Assembly: GCA_964611645.1 (NCBI GenBank)
Contig: CAZTAO010000005.1
Location: 104,703-168,702, forward strand
Source of the DNA: CAZTAO01 sp964611645
GTDB taxonomy: Bacteria > Armatimonadota > UBA5829
Reading direction: 5' to 3'
Length of the DNA stretch: 64,000 nucleotides
Position 1 is the stretch's first letter. Each line of letters opens with the position of its first letter. The notes beneath the pieces are model-generated. The model made no database searches, had not been told where the DNA came from, and was given only the letters and a program-made list of their open reading frames with translations. Positions 8,590 through 17,548 of this stretch are shown piece after piece. The translations under genes and the position numbers were made by a program.

Positions 8590-9309
8590 ATGATTGACAA
8601 TCTCAGAAGCCTTGCCGCCGAACTTGGCATGGGGGAGCGTTCGCAATCGCTTCTCCAACAGGCATTCACGCACCCCTCATCCCTGGGCGAATCCTCCACT
8701 GCAGCAAGCTACGAGCGTCTCGAGTTCCTGGGCGACTCCATCCTCGGCGCAGTTATCTCCGAGTACCTCTTCTCCAGATTTCCCGACAAACCCGAAGGGC
8801 TGCTTTCAAGAGCCAAGGCCGTCGCGGTGAGTGAGCCGTCACTTGCTATCGCAGCCAGAGGACTTGGGCTTGGCAATATGATCCGTTTGAGTCTAGGCGA
8901 GATCAACAGTGGCAGCCGCGAGCGAGACTCCGTGCTTTCGGATGTCTTTGAGTCTCTGATTGCCGTAGTGTACTTGGACAAGGGTTTGGAGGCAGCGCGA
9001 GATGTGATCTTGGAGAGTATGGCGGGAGCGTTGGCAGACCTGGAGCGAGACGACTTTGCCCGTGACGCCAAGAGCCTTCTTCAGGAACTCATTCAGGCAG
9101 AGCACAAAATCGCGCCGGAATACGTCGTAGTAAGTGAGGAAGGCGCGGACCACGACAAGACTTTCACCGTTGAGGCCCGACTGGGTGAATACGTGTTGGG
9201 AGCGGGGTCGGGAAAGACCAAGAAATCAGCCCAACAGGCGGCGGCGCACGAAGCCCTCGGCGCAATAATAGCGGCAAGTCCCGAAGACCTGGATGGAGGC
9301 GAAGAGTGA
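8590..9309 (+). CDS. rnc: Ribonuclease III
   Basis: Double-strand-specific endoribonuclease that processes rRNA precursors. The 239-residue protein has the RNase III domain (ERLEFLGDSILG signature; acidic pair in DVFESLIAVVYLD) and a C-terminal dsRNA-binding domain ending KKSAQQAAAHEALG. I place the start at ATG 8590 (MIDNLRSLAAELG), which matches the usual length. There is no strong ribosome site; GTG 8581 is an alternative. The reading frame stays open back to 8488, but that part is repeat DNA and is unlikely to be coding. It overlaps mtnP by 4 nt. Confidence 0.94.
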   Translation: MIDNLRSLAAELGMGERSQSLLQQAFTHPSSLGESSTAASYERLEFLGDSILGAVISEYLFSRFPDKPEGLLSRAKAVAVSEPSLAIAARGLGLGNMIRLSLGEINSGSRERDSVLSDVFESLIAVVYLDKGLEAARDVILESMAGALADLERDDFARDAKSLLQELIQAEHKIAPEYVVVSEEGADHDKTFTVEARLGEYVLGAGSGKTKKSAQQAAAHEALGAIIAASPEDLDGGEE

Positions 9310-10103
9310 CTGATAATCGCGCAGAGATAGGCGTCTTTGGTGGGTCGGGGTTCTACTCGCTGGCCGAAGGCCTGGAGTTCGTCAAGGTCGACACGCCCTA
9401 CGGCGCTCCCAGCGACAAGGTAGCTCTCGGGGTTATCGGCGGCAGGCGGATTGCGTTCCTCCCCAGGCACGGCAAAGACCACCAATACCCTCCGCACACG
9501 ATCCCATATCGCGCCAACATCTACGCGATGAAAGAGCTGGGAGTCACTCGAATCATTGGCCCTACTTGCGTAGGCAGCCTGCAAGCCAATATCAAACCCG
9601 GCGACTTTGTGGTCTGCGACCAGTTCATAGATCGCACTTCCGCCCGCCGAGACACGTTTTACGATGGACCGGTGACGACCCACGTCTCCTCCGCGGACCC
9701 CTATTGTCCGTCAATGCGCAAGATGGCGGTTGATATAGGCCGCAAGCAGGGCATTACTATGCATGACAGCGGGACCTGCGTCGTAATCCAAGGGCCAAGG
9801 TTCTCAACTCGCGCGGAGAGTTCCTGGTTTACCCAGATGGGTTGGCATGTTGTGAACATGACCCAGTATCCGGAGTGCATGCTTGCCCTGGAGCAAGAAA
9901 TCTGCTACGTGAACATTGCGCTGGTCACCGACTACGATGCGGGGGTTGTGGCGGCCGGCGAGGCCGTGAGCACGGAGGATATTGTAGCGGTACTCACGTC
10001 AAATAACGACCGAGTGCACGACCTGATCATAGCAATGATCAAAGATATGCCCGATACCCGCGATTGTCCATGCGCTACAGCACTGAAGTACGCGAGGATA
10101 TAG
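9306..10103 (+). CDS. mtnP: S-methyl-5'-thioadenosine phosphorylase
   Basis: Cleaves MTA to adenine and 5-methylthioribose-1-phosphate in methionine salvage and polyamine metabolism. The 265-residue protein has the phosphate loop GVFGGSGFYS, FLPRHGKDHQYPPHTI, GPTCVGSLQ, and NMTQYPE. The purine-site motif TDYD is the adenine-selective type rather than the guanine/hypoxanthine Asn type. The start GTG 9306 overlaps the rnc stop (GTGA). Confidence 0.93.
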   Translation: MTDNRAEIGVFGGSGFYSLAEGLEFVKVDTPYGAPSDKVALGVIGGRRIAFLPRHGKDHQYPPHTIPYRANIYAMKELGVTRIIGPTCVGSLQANIKPGDFVVCDQFIDRTSARRDTFYDGPVTTHVSSADPYCPSMRKMAVDIGRKQGITMHDSGTCVVIQGPRFSTRAESSWFTQMGWHVVNMTQYPECMLALEQEICYVNIALVTDYDAGVVAAGEAVSTEDIVAVLTSNNDRVHDLIIAMIKDMPDTRDCPCATALKYARI

Positions 10104-10124
10104 CGCAGCCTGAGGAAAACCGAT

Positions 10125-11012
10125 ATGTTCAAGTTTGGCATTCTGCTAGCCCTTGTTATGTCGGCTGCATCCGCGCAAGCCAGCACGCTTAGCATCGAGT
10201 CGGTCAGGGTGATGCCTGCGGAGGCGGGTATATCCTCCGAGTCCGGCAGTTCTGCCGAGGAGTTGCCTGTCCCCCCGTTGATGCGACCCAACCCACCAAC
10301 CAACTACTACGACTGGTACTGGCAATGGAGATACATCTGGAGGGGATCGCTCCCAATCAGGTACGAGCGCTATCCGACTCTTCGTGTTTCCTCAGACATT
10401 CCCACCAAAGGGCTCGAACGCCTCGTGCTGGGCAATGCAGACTACTCAGAAGCTGTTCATCCCGCATCCGATTCTGCTGAGATTTCGCTGGTAGCTGAAG
10501 CCCCCAATGATGAGATCATGGGCGATGGTCTCTTCAGCGCCCGGTTTCTGCTTGCGACCGGCGATGGGGTGGGGGGCGAACTAAGTATCAGGGCGACTCT
10601 TGGGAAAAGCATTCTCCGAGCCACGGTCCCGAGGTTGGGTCGCGATCTGGTGCTGATATTCGACTGCGTGACGGTAGAGAACGAGGGCATAGAGCGGCCT
10701 CTGACTGTCACGGTATCCGCCAAAGGCGCGCGGCCGGCAACCGCATCATCCACGATACTGCTGCACTCCTCGATGCTGGTCATGAGGCGCATTGATGCAG
10801 CGAAGAAGAAGCTATCCGGTGTGGATGACCGAATCTCCAAACAGCGAGAACGTGGGGCGCAGGTCTCCGATTACGAGGCATTGTCCGCAATGGTCGCGAG
10901 CAGCATTCAAAGCGCTGAGAAGAACCTGTATGACAGGCAGTTGCTTCAGTCTTTGGCGGAGATGGCAAAGGCCGAAACCAAGCTGGATGCGCTTTCCCGA
11001 CAAGTTCGCTGA
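10125..11012 (+). CDS. Hypothetical secreted protein
   Basis: 295 residues, not recognised. It begins with a clear signal peptide (MFKFGILLALVMSAASAQA), then a Pro/Tyr/Trp-rich stretch around residues 50-75 (YYDWYWQWRYIW), a beta-rich middle and a helical C-terminal third (about 215-295) that looks like a coiled coil. It probably acts outside the cytoplasm. It lies 21 nt after mtnP with AGGA before ATG, so may be in the same transcript. No catalytic motif seen. Confidence 0.75.
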   Translation: MFKFGILLALVMSAASAQASTLSIESVRVMPAEAGISSESGSSAEELPVPPLMRPNPPTNYYDWYWQWRYIWRGSLPIRYERYPTLRVSSDIPTKGLERLVLGNADYSEAVHPASDSAEISLVAEAPNDEIMGDGLFSARFLLATGDGVGGELSIRATLGKSILRATVPRLGRDLVLIFDCVTVENEGIERPLTVTVSAKGARPATASSTILLHSSMLVMRRIDAAKKKLSGVDDRISKQRERGAQVSDYEALSAMVASSIQSAEKNLYDRQLLQSLAEMAKAETKLDALSRQVR

Positions 11013-11028
11013 CATTGGGCGTTTTCGT

Positions 11029-11057
11029 TTGCATTCCCGAGAACCGGGTAGTATAAT
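11029..11057 (+). promoter_or_regulatory. Promoter upstream of cysK
   Basis: A perfect TATAAT (11052-11057) lies 17 bp after a weak -35 TTGCAT (11029-11034). The start near 11064 would leave about 25 nt before the cysK ATG, which has GGAGG in its leader. Confidence 0.55.
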
Positions 11058-11088
11058 ACAGTAAACCAATGGGAATTGGAGGGATTAC

Positions 11089-12036
11089 ATGGCCAGATGG
11101 TTTGAAGATAACTCTTACAGCATAGGAAACACTCCGTTGGTGAGGCTGAATAGCATCACCAAAGGGGCATGTGCGACGGTTCTCGCCAAGATTGAAGGGC
11201 GCAATCCAGCGTACTCAGTCAAGTGCCGCGTGGGCGCCTCTATGATATGGGATGCCGAGCTTCATGGCAAGCTGGGCCCGGGCAAGGAGATAATCGAACC
11301 CACCAGCGGGAACACGGGAATTGCCCTGGCATTCGTCGGCGCGGCTCGGGGTTACCCCGTCACGCTCACAATGCCCGAGACAATGAGCATCGAGCGGCGC
11401 AAGGTGTTGGCTGCGCTTGGCGCTAACCTCGTCCTCACACCAGGCCCTCTGGGCATGGCCGGGGCCATCGCCAAAGCCGAGGAGATAGCTGCCTCCGATC
11501 CCCACAAGTATTTCCTGCCCCAGCAGTTCAAGAACCCCGCCAACCCCGCTATACACGAGCACACCACAGGCCCCGAGATATGGCGCGACACCGAAGGGGA
11601 GATTGACGTCCTTATATCAGGAGTTGGCACCGGCGGAACCATTACGGGCGTGTCCCGCTATATCAAGTGCAAAGAGGGCAAGCAGATAACTTCAATTGCG
11701 GTCGAGCCTGAGGAATCGCCGATCCTCTCGCAGTACCTGGCGGGGGCTCCGCTTAAGCCCTCTCCCCACAAGATTCAGGGGATAGGCGCGGGATTCGTGC
11801 CGGAGATCCTTGACTTGTCTCTGGTGGACCGGGTAGAGACAGTTTCCAGCGCCGATGCCATCGAATACGGTCGCAGGCTGGCGAAAGAGGAAGGCATACT
11901 GGCTGGAATCTCCTGCGGCGCGGCGGTGGCGGTGGCGGAGAGAATTGCGCGCGACGACGACTTCGCAGGCAAGACCATAGTGGTGATCCTGCCAGACGCC
12001 GGCGAACGCTATCTCAGCACGCCGCTGTTCGAGTAA
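11089..12036 (+). CDS. cysK: Cysteine synthase (O-acetylserine sulfhydrylase)
   Basis: PLP enzyme that makes cysteine from O-acetylserine and sulfide, 315 residues. The PLP lysine is K45 in NPAYSVKCR; PTSGNTG (substrate loop) and GVGTGGTITG (phosphate-binding loop) are present. Length and end (DAGERYLSTPLF) are typical. The gene has its own promoter and a GGAGG ribosome site. It converges with the MFS gene, only 4 nt apart, without a visible terminator hairpin. Confidence 0.95.
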   Translation: MARWFEDNSYSIGNTPLVRLNSITKGACATVLAKIEGRNPAYSVKCRVGASMIWDAELHGKLGPGKEIIEPTSGNTGIALAFVGAARGYPVTLTMPETMSIERRKVLAALGANLVLTPGPLGMAGAIAKAEEIAASDPHKYFLPQQFKNPANPAIHEHTTGPEIWRDTEGEIDVLISGVGTGGTITGVSRYIKCKEGKQITSIAVEPEESPILSQYLAGAPLKPSPHKIQGIGAGFVPEILDLSLVDRVETVSSADAIEYGRRLAKEEGILAGISCGAAVAVAERIARDDDFAGKTIVVILPDAGERYLSTPLFE

Positions 12037-12040
12037 GTTT

Positions 12041-13237
12041 CTAGGGCACCTGCTCGGATTCTCGCGGCCTGTCTGGTCTGATAGCAAACGCAGCGCAAGC
12101 GGCAGTCACCACAACTGATATGACAAGTGATGTGGTGAGACCTGTGGACCTTGTTACCGCAGCCACCAGCAGCGGTGCAATCACTCCCCGAGCGGCAAGC
12201 ACAACCATCAGCGCGTTAACATAGAGACTGACGTTACCGGAGCCGGCCAGACTGGGGCCTGTTGTTTGCATGCCTACAACGAAGCCGGCTCCCGCTATTC
12301 CAAGGGTAAGCTCCGCGAATACCAGCGCCGGCAGCGTGAACTCGCCAAACACCTTCATTGCAGCCGCGAGATACACTATCGAGGAGATTGCAGCGGCGTA
12401 GAAACACGAACGGAAGTTTGTGGTCCCTCCGGAGAACTTCAGCCGAGGCGTAACCAGGAACAGCCCCAGCAGCATTCCTCCAGTCCTCCAGGCTAACAGC
12501 TTCCCGATCTGAAACACATCAAACCCCAGGTGCTTGTAAAGCAGCACCAGCAGCGTCGACACGCCTGCCCCAAACCATCCGTACAGTATCAGCACAAGAG
12601 CAGTCTTTCGGAAGCGTCTGTCGCGCATTACGGTCTGAATAACGTCCAGCGCCCGGAACGGTTCGGGGTATGCTTTGTCAGAGGTAGATATCCTGGCGAA
12701 GACTGCTGTTCCAAGCGCCATCATGGCCCCCGCAATCAGAAACGCTACTCGATGGCTACCGTGGATGTCGCACAGCTTCCCAAGCAAAGCCGCAACTCCT
12801 GCCGCGATGGCGGAGACCACAAAGAGCCGCGCGCTGAGTCTCTTTGGTCTGTCGTCAGGGGAATACAGATGCGGGACGAGGGTGTTGTATTGCAGTTCGT
12901 AGAACCCGGCGGACAGCATCCACACAACCGCTACAAGGCAGTAGGCTGTGACGTTGTTGATATATGCAGCAATGAACGTTAGCGCTCCACATGCCAGCAT
13001 CCCGGACAGCACTGTGTTCTTGATGCTGAACCGGGCGCAGATCCGGCCAAAGAGCAGGTTCCACATATACCCGGCGTAGCCTGCCGCCCCGATGATCCCT
13101 ATCCATATCTCGTCAGCTCCGAGACTGTTTCTGGCGATAACAGGCACCAACCCCCAGACCCCGACCACCGCGCCATAGAACAGGAACGCGCTGGCGAGGT
13201 CGATCGCGAAAGTGCCGCGAGGACGAAGGAGTCTCAA
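12041..13237 (-). CDS. Major facilitator superfamily transporter
   Basis: 398 residues with about 12 hydrophobic segments and an MFS-like cytoplasmic loop after helix 2 (FGRICARFS). Substrate unknown. The start overlaps the end of the oxidoreductase gene by 4 nt, implying translational coupling and perhaps a shared sugar or polyol substrate; this is inference. No signal for drug efflux specificity is visible. Confidence 0.85.
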   Translation of the reverse strand: MRLLRPRGTFAIDLASAFLFYGAVVGVWGLVPVIARNSLGADEIWIGIIGAAGYAGYMWNLLFGRICARFSIKNTVLSGMLACGALTFIAAYINNVTAYCLVAVVWMLSAGFYELQYNTLVPHLYSPDDRPKRLSARLFVVSAIAAGVAALLGKLCDIHGSHRVAFLIAGAMMALGTAVFARISTSDKAYPEPFRALDVIQTVMRDRRFRKTALVLILYGWFGAGVSTLLVLLYKHLGFDVFQIGKLLAWRTGGMLLGLFLVTPRLKFSGGTTNFRSCFYAAAISSIVYLAAAMKVFGEFTLPALVFAELTLGIAGAGFVVGMQTTGPSLAGSGNVSLYVNALMVVLAARGVIAPLLVAAVTRSTGLTTSLVISVVVTAACAAFAIRPDRPRESEQVP

Positions 13238-14247
13238 GCCCGTAGGGCCTTTTCAAAGTCGTAGACCATTCCGATGTCGGACCGCCATTGGTCGAGAACC
13301 CGCATATTGCCGAGGGTATCATCCCAGCTTACTTCGGGAGCCTGGCGGTTCTCGGTATTCGCCGCGACGTTGTCCGCCTCAATCGCGTACATGCTCTTGG
13401 TCGTCGTGGCGTCGATAGTCTCCTGTTGCTCGCCTCGGGTCAGGCGAATCACATCGTTGCAGAACCACGGGCTGACAACCTCTATCACCCCCGCAGTGCC
13501 TGTTACCTTGACGTAGCTGCCGAGGTTGGCGGTGAATGCGGTGGTGAGTTGGGCGATGATGTCGGTATCGAATCTGAGGATCGCGGTGCTGTACTCATCT
13601 ACCCGGCTCGACTCGCCCACGTGCCCGACCGCGTGCATCTCCACCGGGTCGGCAAAGGGCAGACCCAATGCGGCTCCGGCAACAAGCCGCGAAGAAGAGG
13701 CGCAGTAGCAGCCGAGGTCAAGGATCGCGCCGCCGCCAAGTTCCTGCTTGACCAGCCGCTCGGATGGCTGTGGCCCGGAATCGAAGCTGAACCTGGATTC
13801 GATGAGCCGGACTTCCCCGATGGCTCCGTTCCGGATCAGTTCCACCAGCTTCTTTGTCTGAGGGTGGCATCGATACATGAACGCTTCCATCAGAAATACA
13901 TCGTTACGGCGCGCGGCATCTACTACTTCCAGCGCCTGCTGATGGTTCATAGCCAGAGGTTTCTCGCACAGGATATGCTTGCCGGCCTCTGCTGCCCTGA
14001 TCGCCAGTTCGGCGTGGGATGGATGGAGCGTGGCAATATAGACCGCGTCCACGCCCTTGTCTGCAAGCACCTCTTCATAGCTTCCGTACCTGTGACGCGC
14101 GCCGAACTCGTCGCCAAACTTCTCCGATTTCTCCAGACTTCGACTGCCAACGGCCAGCAACTCGCCGCTCTCCGACTCAGCCAACCCCTTCGCGAACGTC
14201 CCAGCAATCCGACCAGCTCCGATGATGCCCCACTTCAACTTCTCCAA
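13234..14247 (-). CDS. Gfo/Idh/MocA family NAD(P)-dependent oxidoreductase
   Basis: 337 residues. The N-terminal Rossmann fold begins WGIIGAGRIAGTF (GxGxxA) and is followed by the family signature CEKPLAMN (about residues 94-101). The C-terminal alpha/beta substrate domain follows. Members oxidise sugars, inositols or related diols; the closest feel is the dihydrodiol dehydrogenase/glucose-fructose oxidoreductase branch, but substrate is unknown. The start codon is TTG at 14247 with GGAGG about 10 nt upstream. It is coupled to the downstream MFS gene. Confidence 0.9.
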   Translation of the reverse strand: MEKLKWGIIGAGRIAGTFAKGLAESESGELLAVGSRSLEKSEKFGDEFGARHRYGSYEEVLADKGVDAVYIATLHPSHAELAIRAAEAGKHILCEKPLAMNHQQALEVVDAARRNDVFLMEAFMYRCHPQTKKLVELIRNGAIGEVRLIESRFSFDSGPQPSERLVKQELGGGAILDLGCYCASSSRLVAGAALGLPFADPVEMHAVGHVGESSRVDEYSTAILRFDTDIIAQLTTAFTANLGSYVKVTGTAGVIEVVSPWFCNDVIRLTRGEQQETIDATTTKSMYAIEADNVAANTENRQAPEVSWDDTLGNMRVLDQWRSDIGMVYDFEKALRA

Positions 14248-14286
14248 CTACATCCATCCTCCAATATGACCCGACGCAAAGAACAT

Positions 14287-14311
14287 CCCTCCAGGTATCT
14301 TACCTGGAGGG
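14287..14311. repeat. CCCTCCAGGTA palindrome, copy A
   Basis: A perfect inverted repeat of 11 bp, CCCTCCAGGTA/TACCTGGAGGG, with a 3-nt loop. Copies B-E are at 23072-23112, 37641-37668, 60611-60637 and 60660-60686. It lies between lon and the oxidoreductase and may act as a transcript-stabilising hairpin or weak terminator. Confidence 0.85.
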
Positions 14312-14326
14312 CAAAAACAAAGCGCC

Positions 14327-16771
14327 TCAGTTACTCCGCCGCTTCGGCTCCGGCTCACACGGCTCCAGGGCGATCTCAAGCACCTGCTTGACGTCTGTAA
14401 CGTAATGAACCCTCATCTCGCTCAATATGTCCGCAGGCACATCCTCCAGCACGTCCTTGCGGTTGTCCTGGGGCACGATCACCGTCTCAACGCCCGACCT
14501 CCGAGCGGCCAACAGCTTCTCTTTGACCCCGCCTATCGGCAGAACCTTCCCGCGCAGGGTTACCTCGCCGGTCATTGCCAGTCGGGGCTTAACCTTGCGG
14601 CCTGTCAGCAGCGACGCCAGCGCGGTCACCATTGTCACGCCCGCCGACGGCCCGTCCTTGGGAATAGCACCAGCCGGGACGTGCAGGTGGAGGTCCGACT
14701 TGGCGTAGAAATCGGTCTCTATGTTCAGGTCCAGCGCGTGCGCTCTCACCCAGCTCAGCGCCGCCTGGGCGGATTCTTTCATAACGTCGCCTATCTGGCC
14801 GGTGATGGTCAGGGTCTTGTTTCCATCCATCCGCGTGGCCTCGATGAACAGCACGTCGCCGCCGGTGGGAGTCCACGCCAGCCCGACAGCCACACCCGGA
14901 TCGGAGGTTCGGTCTTCAAGCTCCTCGATGGTGTGACGTGGCACTCCAAGATACTCCGCGACTTGCTTCTTGTTCACCCGCACAGGCTCCGTGCGCCCTT
15001 CAGCAAAGGCCCGGGCGGTCTTTCGGCATATCGCGGCAATCTGCCGCTCAAGGTTTCGGACTCCAGCCTCTCGCGTATAGCCTCGGACAATCTCCTGGAT
15101 GCCGTCCTTGAGGAATGTGATATGCTCTTTCTTCTTCAGGCCGTGCTCGTCCAACTGCTTCGGGATCAGGTGCCGCCTGGCAATCTCCAGTTTCTCCTCT
15201 TCGGTGTAACCTGCGAGTTCCAGAATCTCCATTCTGTCTCTCAGTGGAGGCAGAATCGTATCCAGCACGTTGGCCGTGGTAATGAACATCACCTTGGACA
15301 AATCGAACGTCACTTCCAGGTAGTGGTCACGGAAAGTGGAGTTCTGCTCGGGGTCCAGCACCTCCAGCAGCGCGGAGGACGGGTCGCCCCGGAAATCAGA
15401 CCCCACCTTGTCGATCTCGTCCATCATGAACAGAGGGTTGTGAGAACCCGCCCGCCTGATACTCTGGATCATCTGTCCGGGCAGCGCGCCGATGTATGTG
15501 CGCCTGTGTCCTCGGATCTCCGCCTCGTCGCGGATTCCGCCGAGGCTCATCCGCACGAACTTTCGCCCCATCGCCCGCGCGATCGACTTCCCCAAAGATG
15601 TCTTTCCAACGCCCGGAGGCCCGACAAAGCACAGGATCGTGTGCCTCATCTCGCCTTCCTGCTTGAACCTGCGCACCGAGAGATACTCCAGAATCCGGTC
15701 TTTGACCTTCTCCAGCCCATAGTGGTCCTCGTCCAGGACCGCGTGGACCCGCTTGATGTCGAGGTCGTCGACCGTGTAGGTGTTCCAGGGTAGGTCGGTC
15801 AGCCACTCGATGTATGTGCGGACCACCGAATACTCCGGCGCGGCCAGGGGCATGTGGCCCAGTCGCTCGAACTCCCGCAGTGCCTCTTTTTCGGCCTCTT
15901 CCGGAAGCTGGGCGGTGGTTATTTTGGCTCGCAGTTCTTCGAGTTCTTCTGTGCGCTCGTCGCCGGTCCCCAGTTCTTTCTGGATAGCCTTCATCTGCTC
16001 GCGGAGGTAGTACTCCCGCTGGGTCTTGCCCATTTCGGTGTGCACTTCGGATTGTATCTTGCTCCCAAGCTCCAGCACTTCCTGCTCCCGGCTCAGGATC
16101 GCCAGCAGCTTCTTGAGCCTGGCCCGTATTCCCGGAGTCTCCAGCAGGTCCTGCTTTTCATCCACGCCTATGGGCATGTGCATTGCTATGGTGTCGGCCA
16201 GGAGCGACGGCCGGGTTATGTTGAGGGAGATTCCCTGAAGCTCATCGGGCATGTTGGGCGCGAGTTGCACCACCTTCTGGAATGCGTTGGAGACATTGCG
16301 CCGCAGCGCTTCCATCTCAACTTCCTCGCTATCGTCCCAGTCTTCGATGTCCGGCATTTCCTCGACCCGCACCTTCATATAGGGGTCGGACTCCAGGACT
16401 TCCACGAACCTCACGCGCTTAAGCCCCTGCACAATCAGGCGCTGGTGTTCCGGCAGCCGAAGCATCGTATGAATTGCCGCGGCGACTCCCACCGGGTGCA
16501 CGTCGCTGAAGCTAGGCCCTTCTATCGATGAATCCTTGAGCGCGCCAACGGCGATAACGCGGGTGTCCGATACCACCGCGTCATCCACCAGCTTCATGGA
16601 ATTGTCCCGCGATACTATCAGCGGCATCACCACCAGCGGGTAAAGCACTGTCTCCTTGAGGGGCAGCAGGCTGAGTGTGTCAGGCACCGGCACCGCTCTC
16701 TCTTCAGATTCGTCCTCGATCTCGATCTTTACCTGGGTCTCCACGCTCTCGTCGGTTACTTTACGTCGCAT
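14327..16771 (-). CDS. lon: ATP-dependent protease Lon
   Basis: 814 residues; degrades misfolded and regulatory proteins. Order: N-terminal substrate-binding domain (about 30-225), helical linker, AAA+ ATPase with Walker A GPPGVGKT (lysine K390) and Walker B FMMDEID, and the C-terminal serine/lysine protease with S709 (KDGPSAG) and K752 (VKEK). The start follows GGAGG with 8 nt spacing. It follows hsp20 by 66 nt on the same strand, so the two form a stress-response unit. Confidence 0.97.
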   Translation of the reverse strand: MRRKVTDESVETQVKIEIEDESEERAVPVPDTLSLLPLKETVLYPLVVMPLIVSRDNSMKLVDDAVVSDTRVIAVGALKDSSIEGPSFSDVHPVGVAAAIHTMLRLPEHQRLIVQGLKRVRFVEVLESDPYMKVRVEEMPDIEDWDDSEEVEMEALRRNVSNAFQKVVQLAPNMPDELQGISLNITRPSLLADTIAMHMPIGVDEKQDLLETPGIRARLKKLLAILSREQEVLELGSKIQSEVHTEMGKTQREYYLREQMKAIQKELGTGDERTEELEELRAKITTAQLPEEAEKEALREFERLGHMPLAAPEYSVVRTYIEWLTDLPWNTYTVDDLDIKRVHAVLDEDHYGLEKVKDRILEYLSVRRFKQEGEMRHTILCFVGPPGVGKTSLGKSIARAMGRKFVRMSLGGIRDEAEIRGHRRTYIGALPGQMIQSIRRAGSHNPLFMMDEIDKVGSDFRGDPSSALLEVLDPEQNSTFRDHYLEVTFDLSKVMFITTANVLDTILPPLRDRMEILELAGYTEEEKLEIARRHLIPKQLDEHGLKKKEHITFLKDGIQEIVRGYTREAGVRNLERQIAAICRKTARAFAEGRTEPVRVNKKQVAEYLGVPRHTIEELEDRTSDPGVAVGLAWTPTGGDVLFIEATRMDGNKTLTITGQIGDVMKESAQAALSWVRAHALDLNIETDFYAKSDLHLHVPAGAIPKDGPSAGVTMVTALASLLTGRKVKPRLAMTGEVTLRGKVLPIGGVKEKLLAARRSGVETVIVPQDNRKDVLEDVPADILSEMRVHYVTDVKQVLEIALEPCEPEPKRRSN

Positions 16772-16837
16772 ATATATTGCCTCCGCGCCCGGAGTTGTTC
16801 TGTCCCCGGACGCCAGTGAAATTGGTGATGGATAGCG

Positions 16838-17245
16838 CTAGGAAGTGATGATGACCTTGGCGGATGGCCTCCGTTTCCTCTTGGGGAGGATTATCTTAAG
16901 GAAGCCGTCTTTGTAGACCGCGGAGAGGTTCTCTCTGTCGATGTTGACCTCTTCCGGGATCGCCACCGTGCGCTCGAACGGCCCGTAGTAGACCTCGAGC
17001 TGGTGGTACTTCACCCGCTTGCCCTTGTCCTCATCCTGCTCGGACCGCAGGCCCCGGATGGTGAGGGACCTGCTGTCGCCCGAAAGCGACAACTCGATAT
17101 TATTGGCCTCAAGCCCCGCCACGCCCACCTTCACGACTATGGTGTCGGTGGTCTCATAGACATCCACCCTCGGGGACCAGACCTCGCCCGCCGAGCCGGA
17201 CATTCGGAAAATCTGCATCAAAATGTCATCGGTTACCCGTCTCAT
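16838..17245 (-). CDS. Small heat shock protein, Hsp20/alpha-crystallin family
   Basis: 135 residues; an ATP-independent holdase that keeps unfolded proteins soluble. The alpha-crystallin domain spans about residues 22-120 (WSPRVDVYETTDTIVV to the GFLKIILPK motif), with a short C-terminal tail containing VIITS. The ribosome site GGAG lies just upstream. The gene is first in a minus-strand run with lon, and has its own promoter. No CIRCE inverted repeat was seen. Confidence 0.93.
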   Translation of the reverse strand: MRRVTDDILMQIFRMSGSAGEVWSPRVDVYETTDTIVVKVGVAGLEANNIELSLSGDSRSLTIRGLRSEQDEDKGKRVKYHQLEVYYGPFERTVAIPEEVNIDRENLSAVYKDGFLKIILPKRKRRPSAKVIITS

Positions 17246-17319
17246 TTGGTTCTCCAGTTACTCTGGCGCAAAGACACCCGCGCCTGAACAATGCGCCCCA
17301 AGCTACCAGCGCACCAGAT

Positions 17320-17349
17320 ATTGTATACCGCGATGGGGTGGGAGTTCAA
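17320..17349 (-). promoter_or_regulatory. Promoter for hsp20-lon
   Basis: On the minus strand TTGAAC (17344-17349), an 18-bp spacer and TACAAT (17320-17325). This would give a leader of roughly 65-70 nt before the hsp20 ATG. Confidence 0.55.
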
Positions 17350-17514
17350 CCGTGGGGGGTTGGGGGAAAGGTGTTTCGGGCCTTGAGCGGAGCGGTTGAG
17401 GGGTTGGTTCTCCGACCGCAGGGTATGTGGTCGCTCCTCATACCCCGAAGGATCGGAGCCGACGGTGTGCGCCTGACAGTGCCGGTTGGCGGGCGGGGGT
17501 ATTTGAGCGCGGAT

Positions 17515-17543
17515 TTGACACGCGATACCGGCTGGTATATTAT
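17515..17543 (+). promoter_or_regulatory. Near-consensus promoter of the three-gene cassette
   Basis: TTGACA (17515-17520), a 17-bp spacer and TATTAT (17538-17543). The ATG of the first gene follows after only 5 nt, so the transcript should start at or next to the start codon: a leaderless mRNA candidate. Confidence 0.7.
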
Positions 17544-17548
17544 GGCTC

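Larger units (their letters stand above)
17246..17548. other. Divergent intergenic region with two promoters and a repeat
   Basis: There is no gene here. It holds the hsp20 leader and promoter (minus), the promoter of the accessory cassette (plus), and between them an 85-bp palindromic element (about 17370-17455) that begins GGTGTTTCGGG and ends TACCCCGAAGG, related to the element at 21178-21255. Confidence 0.7.

Noticed and set aside
14405..15793. 462-codon open frame opposite lon
   Set aside because: Shadow of lon; no family similarity and no start signal.
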